A DNA stretch of 64,000 nt from Olsenella profusa F0195 (GCF_000468755.1 NZ_AWEZ01000029.1:19914-83913); one strand, 5' to 3'. Positions 8,609-17,150 are shown, counted from the stretch's first letter. Translations and numbers: made by a program. The notes: a model not told the origin generated them from the letters alone.

Positions 8609-9958
8609 ATGGGCATTCGCTCGGGCATCGCCATCGGTGCCGGTCGTCTTGTCCACTGGGGCCTGTCCCATGTCGTGCACAGGAGTGCGTCGCAGCTGCC
8701 GGGGCGCGTCGCCCTCTCGATCGACCCCATGCTCATGCGCGAGCTGGCACACAAGCTCACCTGGGGTTCCGTGGTCACGTGTGGCACCAATGGCAAGACG
8801 ACCACCAACAACATCATCGCCAGCACGCTGGAGCATGCCGGCAGGAAGGTGCTCTGCAACCGTGTGGGTGCCAACATGGCGCCAGGTGTGGTGTCGGCGC
8901 TCCTTTCCGGCCGCTCTGCGGATGTGGGCGTCATCGAGGCGGACGAGCTCTCGACCATCAACATCCTGCCGAGCCTGCAGCCTCACTATCTGGTGCTGCT
9001 CAACCTCTTTCGTGACCAGCTCGATCGTGCCGGTGAGATCGATCGCGTGCAGGACGTGATCGTGCGCGCCCTTGCCGCCTCACCCGCCACAGCGCTCGTG
9101 GTCAACGGGGACGACCCGCTGTCCGTATGGGTCGCGCGTCGTGCGCATGAGGAGGGCACGAAGGTGCTGGCCTTTGGGGTGGCGGAGCCGCTCGATGTGG
9201 TGCCCGACCGCGTGCCCGAGGCGCGTTTCTGCCCCAGCTGCGGGGCGGAGCTCTCCTATGGGTACCGCAGCTATGCCCAGCTGGGCGCCTTCTCGTGCCC
9301 CCGGTGCGACTTCGCCCGCCCCGACCTCGCCTTCACGGCGACCGCCGTGAAGGTTGGCCGTGAGGGCGTGCGCTTTGTGGCAACGGCGCCCGACGGCGCC
9401 TCCGCCACGGTATCCGCCTCGTTCGGCGGCACCTACATGGTCTATAACCTGCTTGCGTCCTTTGCGGCGGCCACGCTCTGTGGTGCCGGTGCAGGCGACC
9501 TCAACGAGACGCTCAAGACCTACCACCCCAAGAACGGCCGCCTGCAGCACTTTGACGTGGATGGGCGCGAGGCCGTGCTCAACCTGGCCAAGAACCCGGC
9601 CGGCCTCAACCAGAACATCGGCCTCTTGGAGCAGGACACGCGCAGGAAGGTCGTGCTCGTGCTCGTCAACGACAACGCCAACGATGGCACGGACGTCTCG
9701 TGGATCTGGGACGTGGACTTCGAGCGCTTCCGCGATGAGGACGACCTGCGCCTCTATACGGGGGGCACCCGTGCCAATGACGTGCAAGTGCGCCTCAAGT
9801 ACGCCGGGTTGCCCTCGGAGGTGGTGGGTAGCGTGGAGGAGGCTGTCCGCAGGGCGGACTCGCTCCCCAAGGAGCGCCCGCTCTATGTGCTGGCCAACTA
9901 CTCGGCGCTGTTTCCCGCGCGGGCCGAGCTGGAGAGGCTGGGGGAGCGCCATGGCTGA
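8609..9958 (+). CDS. murT: Lipid II isoglutaminyl synthase, Mur-ligase subunit MurT
   Basis: 449 residues. MurT-GatD amidates the alpha-carboxyl of D-Glu in the lipid II stem peptide to D-isoglutamine. Visible features are the Mur-ligase P-loop TCGTNGKTTTNN (GTNGKTTT from residue 59), EADELSTINI, the family's Cys4 zinc ribbon (CPSC at 208-211, CPRC at 230-233), and the C-terminal MurT domain (DVSWIWDVDFERF). The length matches the family. The 3' end overlaps gatD by 8 bases (ATGGCTGA), indicating translational coupling of the two subunits. Confidence 0.97.
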   Translation: MGIRSGIAIGAGRLVHWGLSHVVHRSASQLPGRVALSIDPMLMRELAHKLTWGSVVTCGTNGKTTTNNIIASTLEHAGRKVLCNRVGANMAPGVVSALLSGRSADVGVIEADELSTINILPSLQPHYLVLLNLFRDQLDRAGEIDRVQDVIVRALAASPATALVVNGDDPLSVWVARRAHEEGTKVLAFGVAEPLDVVPDRVPEARFCPSCGAELSYGYRSYAQLGAFSCPRCDFARPDLAFTATAVKVGREGVRFVATAPDGASATVSASFGGTYMVYNLLASFAAATLCGAGAGDLNETLKTYHPKNGRLQHFDVDGREAVLNLAKNPAGLNQNIGLLEQDTRRKVVLVLVNDNANDGTDVSWIWDVDFERFRDEDDLRLYTGGTRANDVQVRLKYAGLPSEVVGSVEEAVRRADSLPKERPLYVLANYSALFPARAELERLGERHG

Positions 9959-10703
9959 CGGTGTGCATACGGTGCGCATCGCGCACCTCTTCCCGGAGCT
10001 GCTCAACCTCTACGGGGACTCTGGCAACATCCTGGTGCTCAAGAGCCGCCTGGCCTGGCGCCACCTGGGCTGCGAGGTACGCGAGGTGCACGTGGGGGAG
10101 CGTCCGAGCTTCTCGGACGTCGACCTTGTCTTTGTGGGCGGTGGAACCGATTGCGAGCAGCGCATCGTGTGCGAGAGCCTGCTCGAGGAGCGCGAGGAGC
10201 TGGCGGCCTTCGTGGAGGACGGTGGCGTGCTCGCCGCCGTCTGTGGCGGCTACCAACTGCTCGGGGACTACTATCTCATGGGTGACGAGCGCGTGCAGGG
10301 GCTTGCGCTCGTCGATCTCTACACCGATCGCGACGAGCCACGCCTCATCGGCAACGTGGCCGTGAGGAGTCGCATCAGCCCACAGCCCATCGTGGGGTAC
10401 GAGAACCATGGTGGCCGCACGCATCTGGGGCGGGACGTGGAGCCTCTGGGCACGGTGCTCTACGGAAGCGGTAACGACGGTGAGAGTGGCTATGAGGGCT
10501 GCCTCTACAAGAACGTGGTGGGCACCTATGTGCATGGGCCACTCCTGCCCAAGAATCCCGGTGTCGCCGATTATCTGTTGTCACGTGCCCTAAAGCGCAG
10601 GTATGGTGAGGGTGATCTCGAGCCGTTGGATGACTCTGCGGAGCATGCGGCCAACAAGGTCATGTTTGACAGGATGATGGCCGGTACCGTGCCTTCTCGC
10701 TAG
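9951..10703 (+). CDS. gatD: Lipid II isoglutaminyl synthase, glutamine amidotransferase subunit GatD
   Basis: 250 residues from the ATG overlapping the murT stop. It is a class I (CobB/CobQ-like) glutaminase that supplies ammonia to MurT. The fold starts with LFPELLNLYGDSGNILVL. The nucleophile elbow AAVCGGYQLLG places the catalytic Cys at 98, and the catalytic His at 195 lies in GTYVHGPLLPKNP. The GYENHGGRT segment is typical of GatD. The frame continues open upstream within murT, but the ATG at 9951 is the conserved start. Confidence 0.96.
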   Translation: MADGVHTVRIAHLFPELLNLYGDSGNILVLKSRLAWRHLGCEVREVHVGERPSFSDVDLVFVGGGTDCEQRIVCESLLEEREELAAFVEDGGVLAAVCGGYQLLGDYYLMGDERVQGLALVDLYTDRDEPRLIGNVAVRSRISPQPIVGYENHGGRTHLGRDVEPLGTVLYGSGNDGESGYEGCLYKNVVGTYVHGPLLPKNPGVADYLLSRALKRRYGEGDLEPLDDSAEHAANKVMFDRMMAGTVPSR

Positions 10704-10734
10704 GGTGCGGTCTGCTGAAGGGAGTCTGAGTCTC

Positions 10735-11664
10735 ATGAAGAAGATCATCGTCTACGGCGGCCTCAACATGGACCTTTCGATGGAGTGCGACCGCCTGCCC
10801 GTGCCAGGTGAAAGCCTGAGGGGCAGCAACTTTGTGGCAACGCCCGGCGGCAAGGGCGGCAACGAGGCCGTGGCCGCCGCGCGCATGGGTGCCGAGACCT
10901 TCATGGTGGGCAAGGTGGGCAACGACCACTACGGTCGCAAGCTCACGTCCGAGCTCGTGGAGCATGGCGTCTCCGTCAACAACGTGAGCGTGACAGCGCG
11001 TGACGAGACGGGCGTGTCGCTCGTGCTGCGCTGCGGCACCGAGCGCAGCGTAGTCACCGACCCCGGCGCCAACGCCAAGATGTCCTACGAGGAGGTTCGT
11101 GCGGCCATCCATGGCCTGGGGCAGCACAGCAACATCCTGCTCATGTCCCTGGGTGGGGGCATCGACGTTGCCATGCAGTCGCTTGCCTGCGCCAAGCGCA
11201 ACGATCTGTTCGTCATCCTGCGCGCATCGGTGGTGGAGGGCATGAAGCTGCCCGACGAGGCGTATGCGGGGCTCGACCTCCTGGTGATCAACCGCACGGA
11301 CTGTCGCATCCTCAGTGGCATCGCGCCGACGGACGATGGCGCCTGCGCCAAGGCGCTTGAGTTCTTTGCAGGCAGGGGCGTCAGGCAGTGCGTCATCACG
11401 CTCAAGGGCGGTGGCTCCGTGACGCTCGTGGATGGTGAGATGGTGCGCGTTCCCGGCAGGAAGGTCGAGGTCGTCGACCCCTCCTGCGCTGGCGACACGT
11501 ATGCGGGCACCCTGGCGACATGCCTGGCCGATGACATGCCGCTCAAGGAGAGCATGGAGTTTGCCACGGCAGCGGCGGCGCTTGCCATCACCAAGGTGGG
11601 GGCCCAAGAGTCCATCCCCAGCTGGAAGCAGGCGCAGGACTTCCTCAAGGCGGCACAGGAGTAG
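10735..11664 (+). CDS. PfkB-family (ribokinase-like) carbohydrate kinase
   Basis: 309 residues. It has the PfkB fold with the N-terminal YGGLNMDLSMEC strand, the sugar-contact motif TPGGKGGNEAVAAARMG, and the C-terminal anion-hole/catalytic signature DPSCAGDTYAGTLA. That signature is normally DTTGAGDTF: the GAGD-type loop is SCAGD here, keeping the catalytic Asp. The substrate cannot be told from sequence; length and N-terminal motif are closest to ribokinase. The gene follows gatD by 31 bases, so it may share the transcript, and ends before a strong stem-loop at 11777. Confidence 0.88.
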   Translation: MKKIIVYGGLNMDLSMECDRLPVPGESLRGSNFVATPGGKGGNEAVAAARMGAETFMVGKVGNDHYGRKLTSELVEHGVSVNNVSVTARDETGVSLVLRCGTERSVVTDPGANAKMSYEEVRAAIHGLGQHSNILLMSLGGGIDVAMQSLACAKRNDLFVILRASVVEGMKLPDEAYAGLDLLVINRTDCRILSGIAPTDDGACAKALEFFAGRGVRQCVITLKGGGSVTLVDGEMVRVPGRKVEVVDPSCAGDTYAGTLATCLADDMPLKESMEFATAAAALAITKVGAQESIPSWKQAQDFLKAAQE

Positions 11665-11776
11665 GGGTGAGGCATCCCTCTCTGCCCTGTCGCTGGATGA
11701 AGGACGCTCGTCAGCCAGCAGCTGCTCGTGAACAGTTCTTATGGCTTGAGGCAGCTGGAAGCAAGGGCTTGGGAAG

Positions 11777-11798
11777 GCCGTCCGCATATGCGGACGGC
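11777..11798 (+). terminator. Perfectly palindromic terminator-like hairpin, group II intron target
   Basis: A perfect palindrome with 11-base half-sites (GCCGTCCGCAT at 11777-11787 and its complement to 11798), about 110 bases after the PfkB kinase stop and followed by TCCTCTT. It probably ends the kinase transcript. The intron-like sequence begins 8 bases further on, as expected for introns that insert behind terminator stems. Confidence 0.6.
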
Positions 11799-11806
11799 TC
11801 CTCTTG

Positions 11807-12560
11807 GTGTGTCGGGCATGGCATACACTTAATGGGTGAAAGTCCCGAGTGCGCCTGGCAACGGGACGCGCATAGCCAGGGACAAGGATGCCCGTCGTGA
11901 GGCAAAACCTGAAGGAATCCCAAGGCATAACTTCGACCCGGGGATCATGAACCGTATGAGGCGGATGTAGCGGACAAGGTCACCAAACGGGCTGAAGTCC
12001 GATGGCTGCACAGAAGCTGCGGACGTAGATGCGGCGGGTACGCGAGGCGAAAGATGTTGGTTTTACCCCGGGAGGCCTCACGGACGGGAAAAGAACGCAG
12101 AGGAGTCAGTCGTCTCAAGAAGGAGCAGTGGCGACAAGGTCGCCTGCAGCAACGGTGAGCTGTGAGGCGCCAGCGGAGGCCATAGTACCTAGAGCGCCAA
12201 CGGGGAGGGGACAAACCTAGGTGGAGAGAGTCGCTGAGTAGGACAGTGTGCGCGGAGTAGCGAACTCGACGAGGTACAGGTGAATGGGTGGGTGGGCTAC
12301 TTTCGGCTTGCGGACATGCGCAAGGTGCCGCGCACGCTCGACGGGTGGCTGCAGCGTAAGATTTGCTATGTGTAGTGGAAATGCTGGAAGCGTATTCGCA
12401 CGAAGCTACATATCTGTCACAACACTCAACGGCGCAAGTTCGCAGAGCTGGGTTGGGCTTTCCTCTACAATCGTCACCTGCAAATGCGTTAAGCCTAGGA
12501 ACTGCATGTACCGAACGGTACACACGGTGGTGTGGGAGGATGGCGCATCGAATAACGGCG
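11807..12560 (+). mobile_element. ORF-deleted group II intron
   Basis: The sequence starts GTGTG at 11807, matching the group II 5' consensus. It continues with ribozyme-type motifs: GGTGAAAGTCCC (11835-11846), a CGTCGTGAGG...CCTGAAGGAATC block (about 11894-11920), and GCCAACGGGGAGGGGACAAAC before the ORF position. A maturase C-terminal remnant occupies 12280-12492. A domain V-like stem (TGTACC-GAAC-GGTACA, about 12505-12522) and a domain VI-like GGTGGTGTGGGAGG (12526-12539) follow. The reverse transcriptase coding region is missing between about 12230 and 12280. Ends are approximate; the 5' boundary is better supported than the 3' one. The RNA core may still fold and could be spliced or mobilised only in trans. 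Confidence 0.72.
12280..12492 (+). pseudogene. C-terminal remnant of group II intron maturase/reverse transcriptase
   Basis: Reading from GTG 12280 gives VNGWVGYFRLADMRK...LDGWLQRKI, a TAG at 12373-12375, then WKCWKRIRTKL...LGWAFLYNRHLQMR and TAA. This is the well-known maturase/endonuclease-proximal tail of LtrA-type proteins (GW..YF..AD, LD.W.RR, W..WK..R). The reverse transcriptase fingers and palm are absent and a stop interrupts the remaining tail, so no functional protein can be made. Confidence 0.85.
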
Positions 12561-12853
12561 CGCCTCCCACCGATTGTTCTCGAGGGAACGAAATGGCCCC
12601 AAGTGCGTGCCGACATCGAGGCGCAGGGCGGACTCATCGAGGAATCGAGAGCCATTTGACGCCTTTACGAATTTCAATCCTGGGCTTTTGTCATCCGTGG
12701 GCGCCGTCGACGCACCGTAAGCACACGCTCGAGCGCGCACTTGGGGCCATTGCGTTCCATTGCCACCACCACGTGGCTACAACAGCGTCACGATATTTGA
12801 AGAAACGCGTCCACATCGAAGCTTCTTTTCCCATAAGCGATGCTTTTATGGAG
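12561..12853. other. Intergenic stretch without recognisable gene
   Basis: Between the intron end and the DinJ-type operator I see no convincing start, ribosome-binding site or conserved protein segment on either strand. The sequence becomes less GC-rich toward its right end. Confidence 0.5.
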
Positions 12854-12884
12854 TGGTATTACAAAAAGATACGAAGTAATACCA
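12854..12884 (+). promoter_or_regulatory. Inverted repeat before the DinJ-like gene, candidate operator
   Basis: Perfect 9-base arms TGGTATTAC (12854-12862) and GTAATACCA (12876-12884) with a 13-base spacer, ending 48 bases before the ATG. Antitoxins of the RelB/DinJ class bind such repeats to autoregulate, so an operator role is plausible. Confidence 0.5.
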
Positions 12885-12932
12885 TAGGGGCAACGAGGCA
12901 TAAACGAGTACACACGAACCACTGGGGGCTGC

Positions 12933-13133
12933 ATGAAGGAAAAGATGACCCCGATTGTCGCCAAGGTCATGCCCCAGGAGAAAGAGCTGTTCTTTGAGGC
13001 AACCGAGCGCATCGGAACCACCCCATCCAACGCCATTCGGATGTTTATCGCAGCGTTTAACAGGGCTGGCACCTTTCCCTTTGAGTTGGGGGTGCCAGCA
13101 GGGAGAAGCGTGGGGAAGCACGATGCGACATAA
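12933..13133 (+). CDS. Orphan RelB/DinJ-family antitoxin
   Basis: 66 residues. The N-terminal ribbon-helix-helix matches the RelB/DinJ family: a K-x-x-A-E/E-x-L-type strand (VAKVMPQEKELFFEATERIG), TTPSNAIRMFIAAFNRAGTFPFEL. The 'TPS.AIRMF...FPFEL' ending is diagnostic. In DinJ the following C-terminal segment wraps around the YafQ/RelE toxin; here the protein stops only about 17 residues after FPFEL and no toxin gene follows (tRNA-Val is next on this strand). It looks like an orphan, possibly C-terminally shortened, antitoxin. GGGGG precedes the ATG. Confidence 0.75.
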   Translation: MKEKMTPIVAKVMPQEKELFFEATERIGTTPSNAIRMFIAAFNRAGTFPFELGVPAGRSVGKHDAT

Positions 13134-13281
13134 GTGGTTGATGCTCCGACTGGCAAGGATCGTGTATCGTATGGTGCCGTGTCCTCTGACCATGCGCTTT
13201 CGAGCGGCTCAGACGAGTGCGTGCATACGGCACATGTGGATGTGAGGTCTGGGCACGATTTCCCTGTGCCACAGGTTGATG

Positions 13282-13310
13282 TTGCGCCTCCCTATGACAT
13301 CGTCTATAGT
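13282..13310 (+). promoter_or_regulatory. Promoter of tRNA-Val
   Basis: TTGCGC (13282-13287), an exact 17-base spacer and TATAGT (13305-13310) lie 37 bases upstream of the mature tRNA 5' end. Confidence 0.65.
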
Positions 13311-13347
13311 AGCTACCGCCGCTTGCTCGTGAGCGGCAGACATGTTC

Positions 13348-13422
13348 GGGCGTTTAGCTCAGGGGGAGAGCGCTTCCCTGACACGGAAGAGGTCAGAAGT
13401 TCAAATCTTCTAACGCCCACCA
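13348..13422 (+). tRNA. tRNA-Val (anticodon GAC)
   Basis: The full cloverleaf can be drawn. The acceptor stem GGGCGTT (13348-13354) pairs with AACGCCC (13412-13418). The D-arm is GCTCAGGGGGAGAGC. The anticodon stem CTTCC/GGAAG (13373-13377 and 13385-13389) encloses loop CTGACAC with anticodon GAC at 13380-13382. The T-arm contains GGTTCAAAT-type sequence (AGTTCAAATCT). Discriminator A (13419) and an encoded CCA (13420-13422) follow. It has its own promoter and terminator. Confidence 0.97.
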
Positions 13423-13431
13423 CACACTCGA

Positions 13432-13465
13432 TGGCCTGCCAGCTGGTTTGCTGGTGGGCCATTTT
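13432..13465 (+). terminator. Rho-independent terminator of tRNA-Val
   Basis: Stem TGGCC-T-GCCAGC (13432-13443) with GCTGG-T-GGGCCA-type complement ending at 13461, loop TGGTTT, followed directly by TTTT. It lies ten bases after the encoded CCA. Confidence 0.8.
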
Positions 13466-13752
13466 CCTGTAGACATCTCGTCCACGCGCCGTCCAACCGG
13501 CTGTCCAAGTATAGACAGATGTAGTGGGCCATTCGGGATGTCAAGCCTCGTTTGGCCTGGAGGACACTCTCTCCCATACAGTCTTTGAGTCAAAGTGGCT
13601 GCGCATTCCCGGGCAATTATACTTCCCGGCGGGCTCACTACGACGGCATGTTCCCTGCAGTTCGGGCGCGACTGTCTGCCGTCCGGTGTGCCAGCCCCAT
13701 CGGAACGGAATCTGGCGGTATGCTTGGGCCCCAGAAGATGGAGGTGTTAGCC
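13466..13752. other. Intergenic region with no recognisable gene
   Basis: A frame is open on the plus strand upstream of the RHH-like gene, but it has no conserved content and no ribosome-binding site until GGAGG just before 13753. I see no RNA gene or repeat here. Confidence 0.5.
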
Positions 13753-14244
13753 ATGGGATGTGATGACAAGGCGCTGACGGTGACGGTCGAGCTTGCGCCC
13801 GAGACGGCGCGGGTGGCCTCCGAGCAGGCAGCGAGGGCCGGGGTGGGCCTCGACGAGTACGTGCGCGCGCTCGTCGCCGAGGAGGTCGAGCGCAGGAGGC
13901 CGTGGCGCTTCGAGATAGAGTTCGACGAGCAGAAGGCCAGGGAGCACGGCTACGACGTCGAGACGCTCTACGAGTACGTGGGCAAGAACGTGGAGCCGAT
14001 GGGCAACGTCCGCGTGGGTCGCGGCACCTGGCAGGTGCGGGACGGCGCGGACGAGTTCAGGGCGCAGCCCGTGGCCCTCTCCGACCTCGTGAGGATGGGC
14101 TGGGTTATGGAGAACGTGGCGAGTATAACGTCCTATGACGAGGACGGTACGCCCGAGGACTATCTTCAGGTTATCAAGGAGGTCTCGCCGCAGCTGCTCG
14201 ACCCCATGCAGAAACCATGCGCCCGGAAACCCTCGGGCACGTAG
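13753..14244 (+). CDS. Protein with N-terminal ribbon-helix-helix-like region, function unknown
   Basis: 163 residues from ATG 13753 (GGAGG about 10 bases before). Residues about 5-50 (ALTVTVELAPETARVASEQAARAGVGLDEYVRALVAEEVERR) have the strand-helix-helix pattern of MetJ/Arc-type antitoxins. The rest (RPWRFEIEFDEQKAREHGYDVETLYEYV...ENVASITSYDEDGTPEDY) matches nothing I recognise. The protein is strongly acidic. It could be a DNA-binding antitoxin or regulator with its partner lost in the decayed sequence downstream. The last residues (KPCARKPSGT) look like run-on into non-coding DNA. Confidence 0.55.
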   Translation: MGCDDKALTVTVELAPETARVASEQAARAGVGLDEYVRALVAEEVERRRPWRFEIEFDEQKAREHGYDVETLYEYVGKNVEPMGNVRVGRGTWQVRDGADEFRAQPVALSDLVRMGWVMENVASITSYDEDGTPEDYLQVIKEVSPQLLDPMQKPCARKPSGT

Positions 14245-14935
14245 TTCGAGGTCGCCTTCCCAAGTTGCCTGCTCCTCTCGACGGCGCCTCCCCTCGACAT
14301 CGGGCCATTCCACGTCGGCGACGCCCCCGTGTTGCGTGCCTCGCGGTGTGCGAAGACATCCTTCGTGACATGGGCGTGCGGCTCGTGTTCCTATCTGTTG
14401 TCGTGGCAGACAATCACGACCTCGAAGTCGTGGAAACTCTCGTGTGTCTACTGCGCAGCGATGATGTGGAGCATCTTCAGTGAGATGCGGCCCTTTGGGT
14501 CGGGTGAGATGTCTCGCATCCAGCCTCATCAATGGTGGCCTTTACATCGCAGAGCTCTGTTGTGGTACCTCTCAGCGACTCCACGAGGTTGGCGTCGTCG
14601 ATATCGTTGAGGTGTACAGCGGTGGCGTGGGACCTCCGCAAGGAGGTGCATTCAGGTGCTTGTTTCGTGTGAGTTCCCCTGCGCGGCTTTCTGGCATGCG
14701 GTTGCTTTACCGAGGGTATGCGTTGTGAACGAGGTGGGGTTGCGTGAGTGGCTCGGCCCTAATTTTTGCTCTGGGCGCTGCGCGCACGCCTCCTCTTGCT
14801 GCCCCTCACGTTGTAGCAACTCTCTGTACCCCCCTGTTTCTTGGACAGACACTTGCATGGAATTGGCGGGCGTGACAAGGATCATTCCAGGTCAGATAGG
14901 CAACCGTTCACGTGTTGCAGCGATATTGCTGATGG
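14245..14935. other. Decayed region, no intact gene
   Basis: About 690 bases with only short frames on either strand, none with a convincing ribosome-binding site or domain. Its right end runs into the AlbA_2 pseudogene, so it probably contains further decayed sequence of that gene or neighbours. Confidence 0.5.
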
Positions 14936-15348
14936 TTGGCCATGGAGATGTACCGTCGGCATCTGAGCATCGAGGAGATTGAGGGGATGACGAGGACTCT
15001 CAAGGAGTTGGTTCCCCGCGAGGCGTTCAGGGAGGCCGTTGCCAACGCCTTGGTCCACAGGACATGGGACGTGGACTCTCGTGTGCGTGTCAGCAATTTC
15101 CCGATCGTGTCGAGGTCTCTTCCCCGGGTGGCCTGCCGACCGGTCTCTCTGAGGCAGAGTACCTGGCAGGGCGCGTTTCCGTGCTTAGGAACCCAATTTT
15201 GGCCGAGGTGTTCTTCCGCCCTGGCTCATCGAGAAGTTCGGGGCGGGTGTCTTGCGAATTCGGGAGTCCTATCGTGACGAGCTGGAAGCGCCCTCCTTTG
15301 AAGTGATGGAGAACTCCATCACGGTGATCCTTCCCGTCATCGGGTCGC
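14936..15348 (+). pseudogene. AlbA_2/RecG-like ATP-binding (HATPase_c_4) protein, C-terminal fragment, frameshifted
   Basis: Three consecutive reading frames together rebuild the C-terminal half of an AlbA_2-type transcriptional regulator. Frame 1 gives MYRRHLSIEEIE...LVPREAFREAVANALVHRTWDVDS. A shift near 15105 continues with PDRVEVSSPGGLPTGLSEAEYL, then VSVLRNPILAEVFFR. A shift near 15215 continues with LIEKFGAGVLRIRESYRDELEAPSFEVMENSITVILPVI. 'PREA.REA..NALVHR.W', 'SPGGLP' and 'LRNP....VFFRL...IE.FG.G..RI' are family landmarks. The N-terminal AlbA_2 DNA-binding domain is not visible upstream. Two frameshifts and 5' truncation make it nonfunctional. Confidence 0.8.
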
Positions 15349-15384
15349 AGGCGGCTCATACTGCACTGTTGTCATCCTCGCCGC

Positions 15385-15520
15385 TATCTGCCGCGCTATG
15401 ATCGCCGCCGCTGACGTCCTCTCGTCGGGGTCCACGCTCACGTGCCCTGTGAGTGGCGAGATGGTCTTGAGGCTGGTCCCAGCTGCCATGAGGAGGGTGG
15501 CGTAGATGCGCTTGAGCCCG
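15385..15520 (-). pseudogene. Tyrosine recombinase (integrase) C-terminal scrap
   Basis: The minus strand encodes YATLLMAAGTSLKTISPLTGHVSV, resembling the 'RHTYATLLI.AG...K.IS.LMGH.S' segment of phage integrases that carries the catalytic R-H and H-x-x-R region. Preceding and following residues are degenerate (an LKRIY stretch replaces HDLRHTY, and the catalytic Tyr segment is not recognisable). It is a relic consistent with a former integrated element near tRNA-Val. Confidence 0.45.
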
Positions 15521-15540
15521 CAGGCGAGACCGGACCGTAT

Positions 15541-16118
15541 ATGGACACATCTACTGTTCTTGGCGTTCTCGTGCTCCGCTGCTGACCAGGGCATCGGTGA
15601 TTGCGGGATCCTCATTGCCTCAGCGAGCGCCGACGTGAGCTTAGGCGCCGACCTCGACAGGATTGTCGAAGGACCCCTACTCTATCTCAACGGTGGCAAT
15701 AGCGCGAAACATCCTGAATGGGACACGCACCTTCGTTGGGGGGCGTATCGTGAAGCACCGGCTATTCTGTCGCGTGGGCATGCCCATCCTTAGGGCAGTC
15801 GGGAGGGTATGCGTACATGGTAGAGGTAGGATCCTCTGTGAGGAGACACATGGCGCACCATCATGCCGCTGGCGAGATCGTCAAGGTGCCGGGGTAGAGC
15901 TGCTCAAGGCGTTATGCGCCGCTTTCACGATTGGGGGTTTTGGTTTCTTCTTGGCACAGATCCTACTGATTTGTGCTATCCACTATAGATGCCGAAGTGC
16001 CTAAGATAGGCTGTCGATTCTTCATATATGGTGAAGCAGCCTCATGCGCCTACCACGATGCGCAATCGCACGTATTCTGTGCTGGTATCGGATTGTTCTG
16101 CATGTTTGGGGGAGAGCC
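15541..16118. other. Intergenic/decayed stretch before the dehydrogenase
   Basis: About 580 bases without a supported gene. Short frames on the plus strand (for example from 15663) carry no motif I recognise. GGGGGAG just before 16119 belongs to the next gene. Confidence 0.45.
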
Positions 16119-17150
16119 ATGGCCTCGAAGTGGATTGTGTGTGCAACGGCGGTCACGTTTGGCCGTTCGAAGGAACCCATTGAGCGGCTTGAGGCTGCCG
16201 GGTGCGAGGTGCGCCTGAACCCCTATGGCAGGCCCCTCCACAAGGATGAGATGCTGGAGTTCGCGGGTGACGCGGATGCGCTCATTCTAGGTAATGATGA
16301 CCTCCCCGCAAGCGTCATTCGCAAGCTCAAGAAGCTCAAGGTTATTGCCCGCTATGGTGTGGGCTTTGATGGTGTGGACATCGCCGAGGCTCGCGACCTG
16401 GACATCGAGGTTACCTATGCGCCCGCCGCTAACAGGGAGGAGACTGCGGACTTCACGTTCGGCCTCATCCTGGACCTCGAGCGTCACATCTCACAGATGG
16501 TCATTGACACGCGTGCTGGCAAGTGGAACAAGATAACGGGCACGAGTCTCTATGGCAAGACCATCGGCATTATCGGTGTGGGGCAGATTGGCACTGCTGT
16601 CGCCCGCCGCGCCATGGGCTTCGGCATGGATATCCTGGGCTATGACATCGAACAGCGTAATGAGCCGACGGTCTATGGTGTCGTTTACACCACGTTGAAC
16701 GATCTGCTGAGACGCTCCGATATCATCACCATCCATCTGCCTCTGGACGACTCCACGCGCAACCTCATCGGTGCGCGAGAGCTGAGGTTCGTGAAGCCTG
16801 GGGCGATTCTGATCAACACGGCACGGGCCGGTATCGTGCGTCATGGAGCACTTGATCATGCGCTTAAGACGGGGAGGCTTGCCGGCTTTGCCATCGACGT
16901 CTTTGGCCAGGAGCCTCCCGAGCACCAGCCCTACTATGACTATGACAACGTATTGGTGACGCCGCATGTGGCGGGGAACACTACCGAGGCAAGCCGCCGC
17001 ATGGGTAACATCGTCGTGGACAACATCCTTGCCGTGAAAGACGGCGCGGATCCACCTGACCCCGTGACCCCGCAGCACCTGTATGAGTCGATGATCTCCA
17101 TGAGCGGGACCACGCCTCCCGCAAAGTTTATTGTGCCAAGGAATGAGTAA
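16119..17150 (+). CDS. D-isomer-specific 2-hydroxyacid dehydrogenase (phosphoglycerate dehydrogenase-like)
   Basis: 343 residues from ATG 16119 (GGGGGAG before it). Catalytic and cofactor domains are complete: IARYGVGFDGVDI, the NAD-binding GVGQIGTAVARRAMGFG near residue 154, HLPLDDSTRNLI, the catalytic Arg in LINTARAGIVRHGAL, Glu in DVFGQEPPEHQP and His in VTPHVAGNT. The ASB and ACT domains of biosynthetic SerA are absent, so a catabolic 2-hydroxyacid or sugar-acid role is likelier than serine synthesis. It has its own terminator and sits just upstream of the sugar-acid PTS operon, to which it may contribute a redox step (inference). Confidence 0.88.
   Translation: MASKWIVCATAVTFGRSKEPIERLEAAGCEVRLNPYGRPLHKDEMLEFAGDADALILGNDDLPASVIRKLKKLKVIARYGVGFDGVDIAEARDLDIEVTYAPAANREETADFTFGLILDLERHISQMVIDTRAGKWNKITGTSLYGKTIGIIGVGQIGTAVARRAMGFGMDILGYDIEQRNEPTVYGVVYTTLNDLLRRSDIITIHLPLDDSTRNLIGARELRFVKPGAILINTARAGIVRHGALDHALKTGRLAGFAIDVFGQEPPEHQPYYDYDNVLVTPHVAGNTTEASRRMGNIVVDNILAVKDGADPPDPVTPQHLYESMISMSGTTPPAKFIVPRNE

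Noticed and set aside
10735..11664. PfkB kinase as a partner of murT-gatD in cell-wall synthesis
   Set aside because: Gene proximity only; the kinase has ribokinase-type sugar motifs and nothing links it to peptidoglycan precursors.
12281..12640. Independent small genes in the intron 3' part
   Set aside because: The only recognisable coding sequence is the maturase tail with an internal stop; other frames have no ribosome-binding site or homology.
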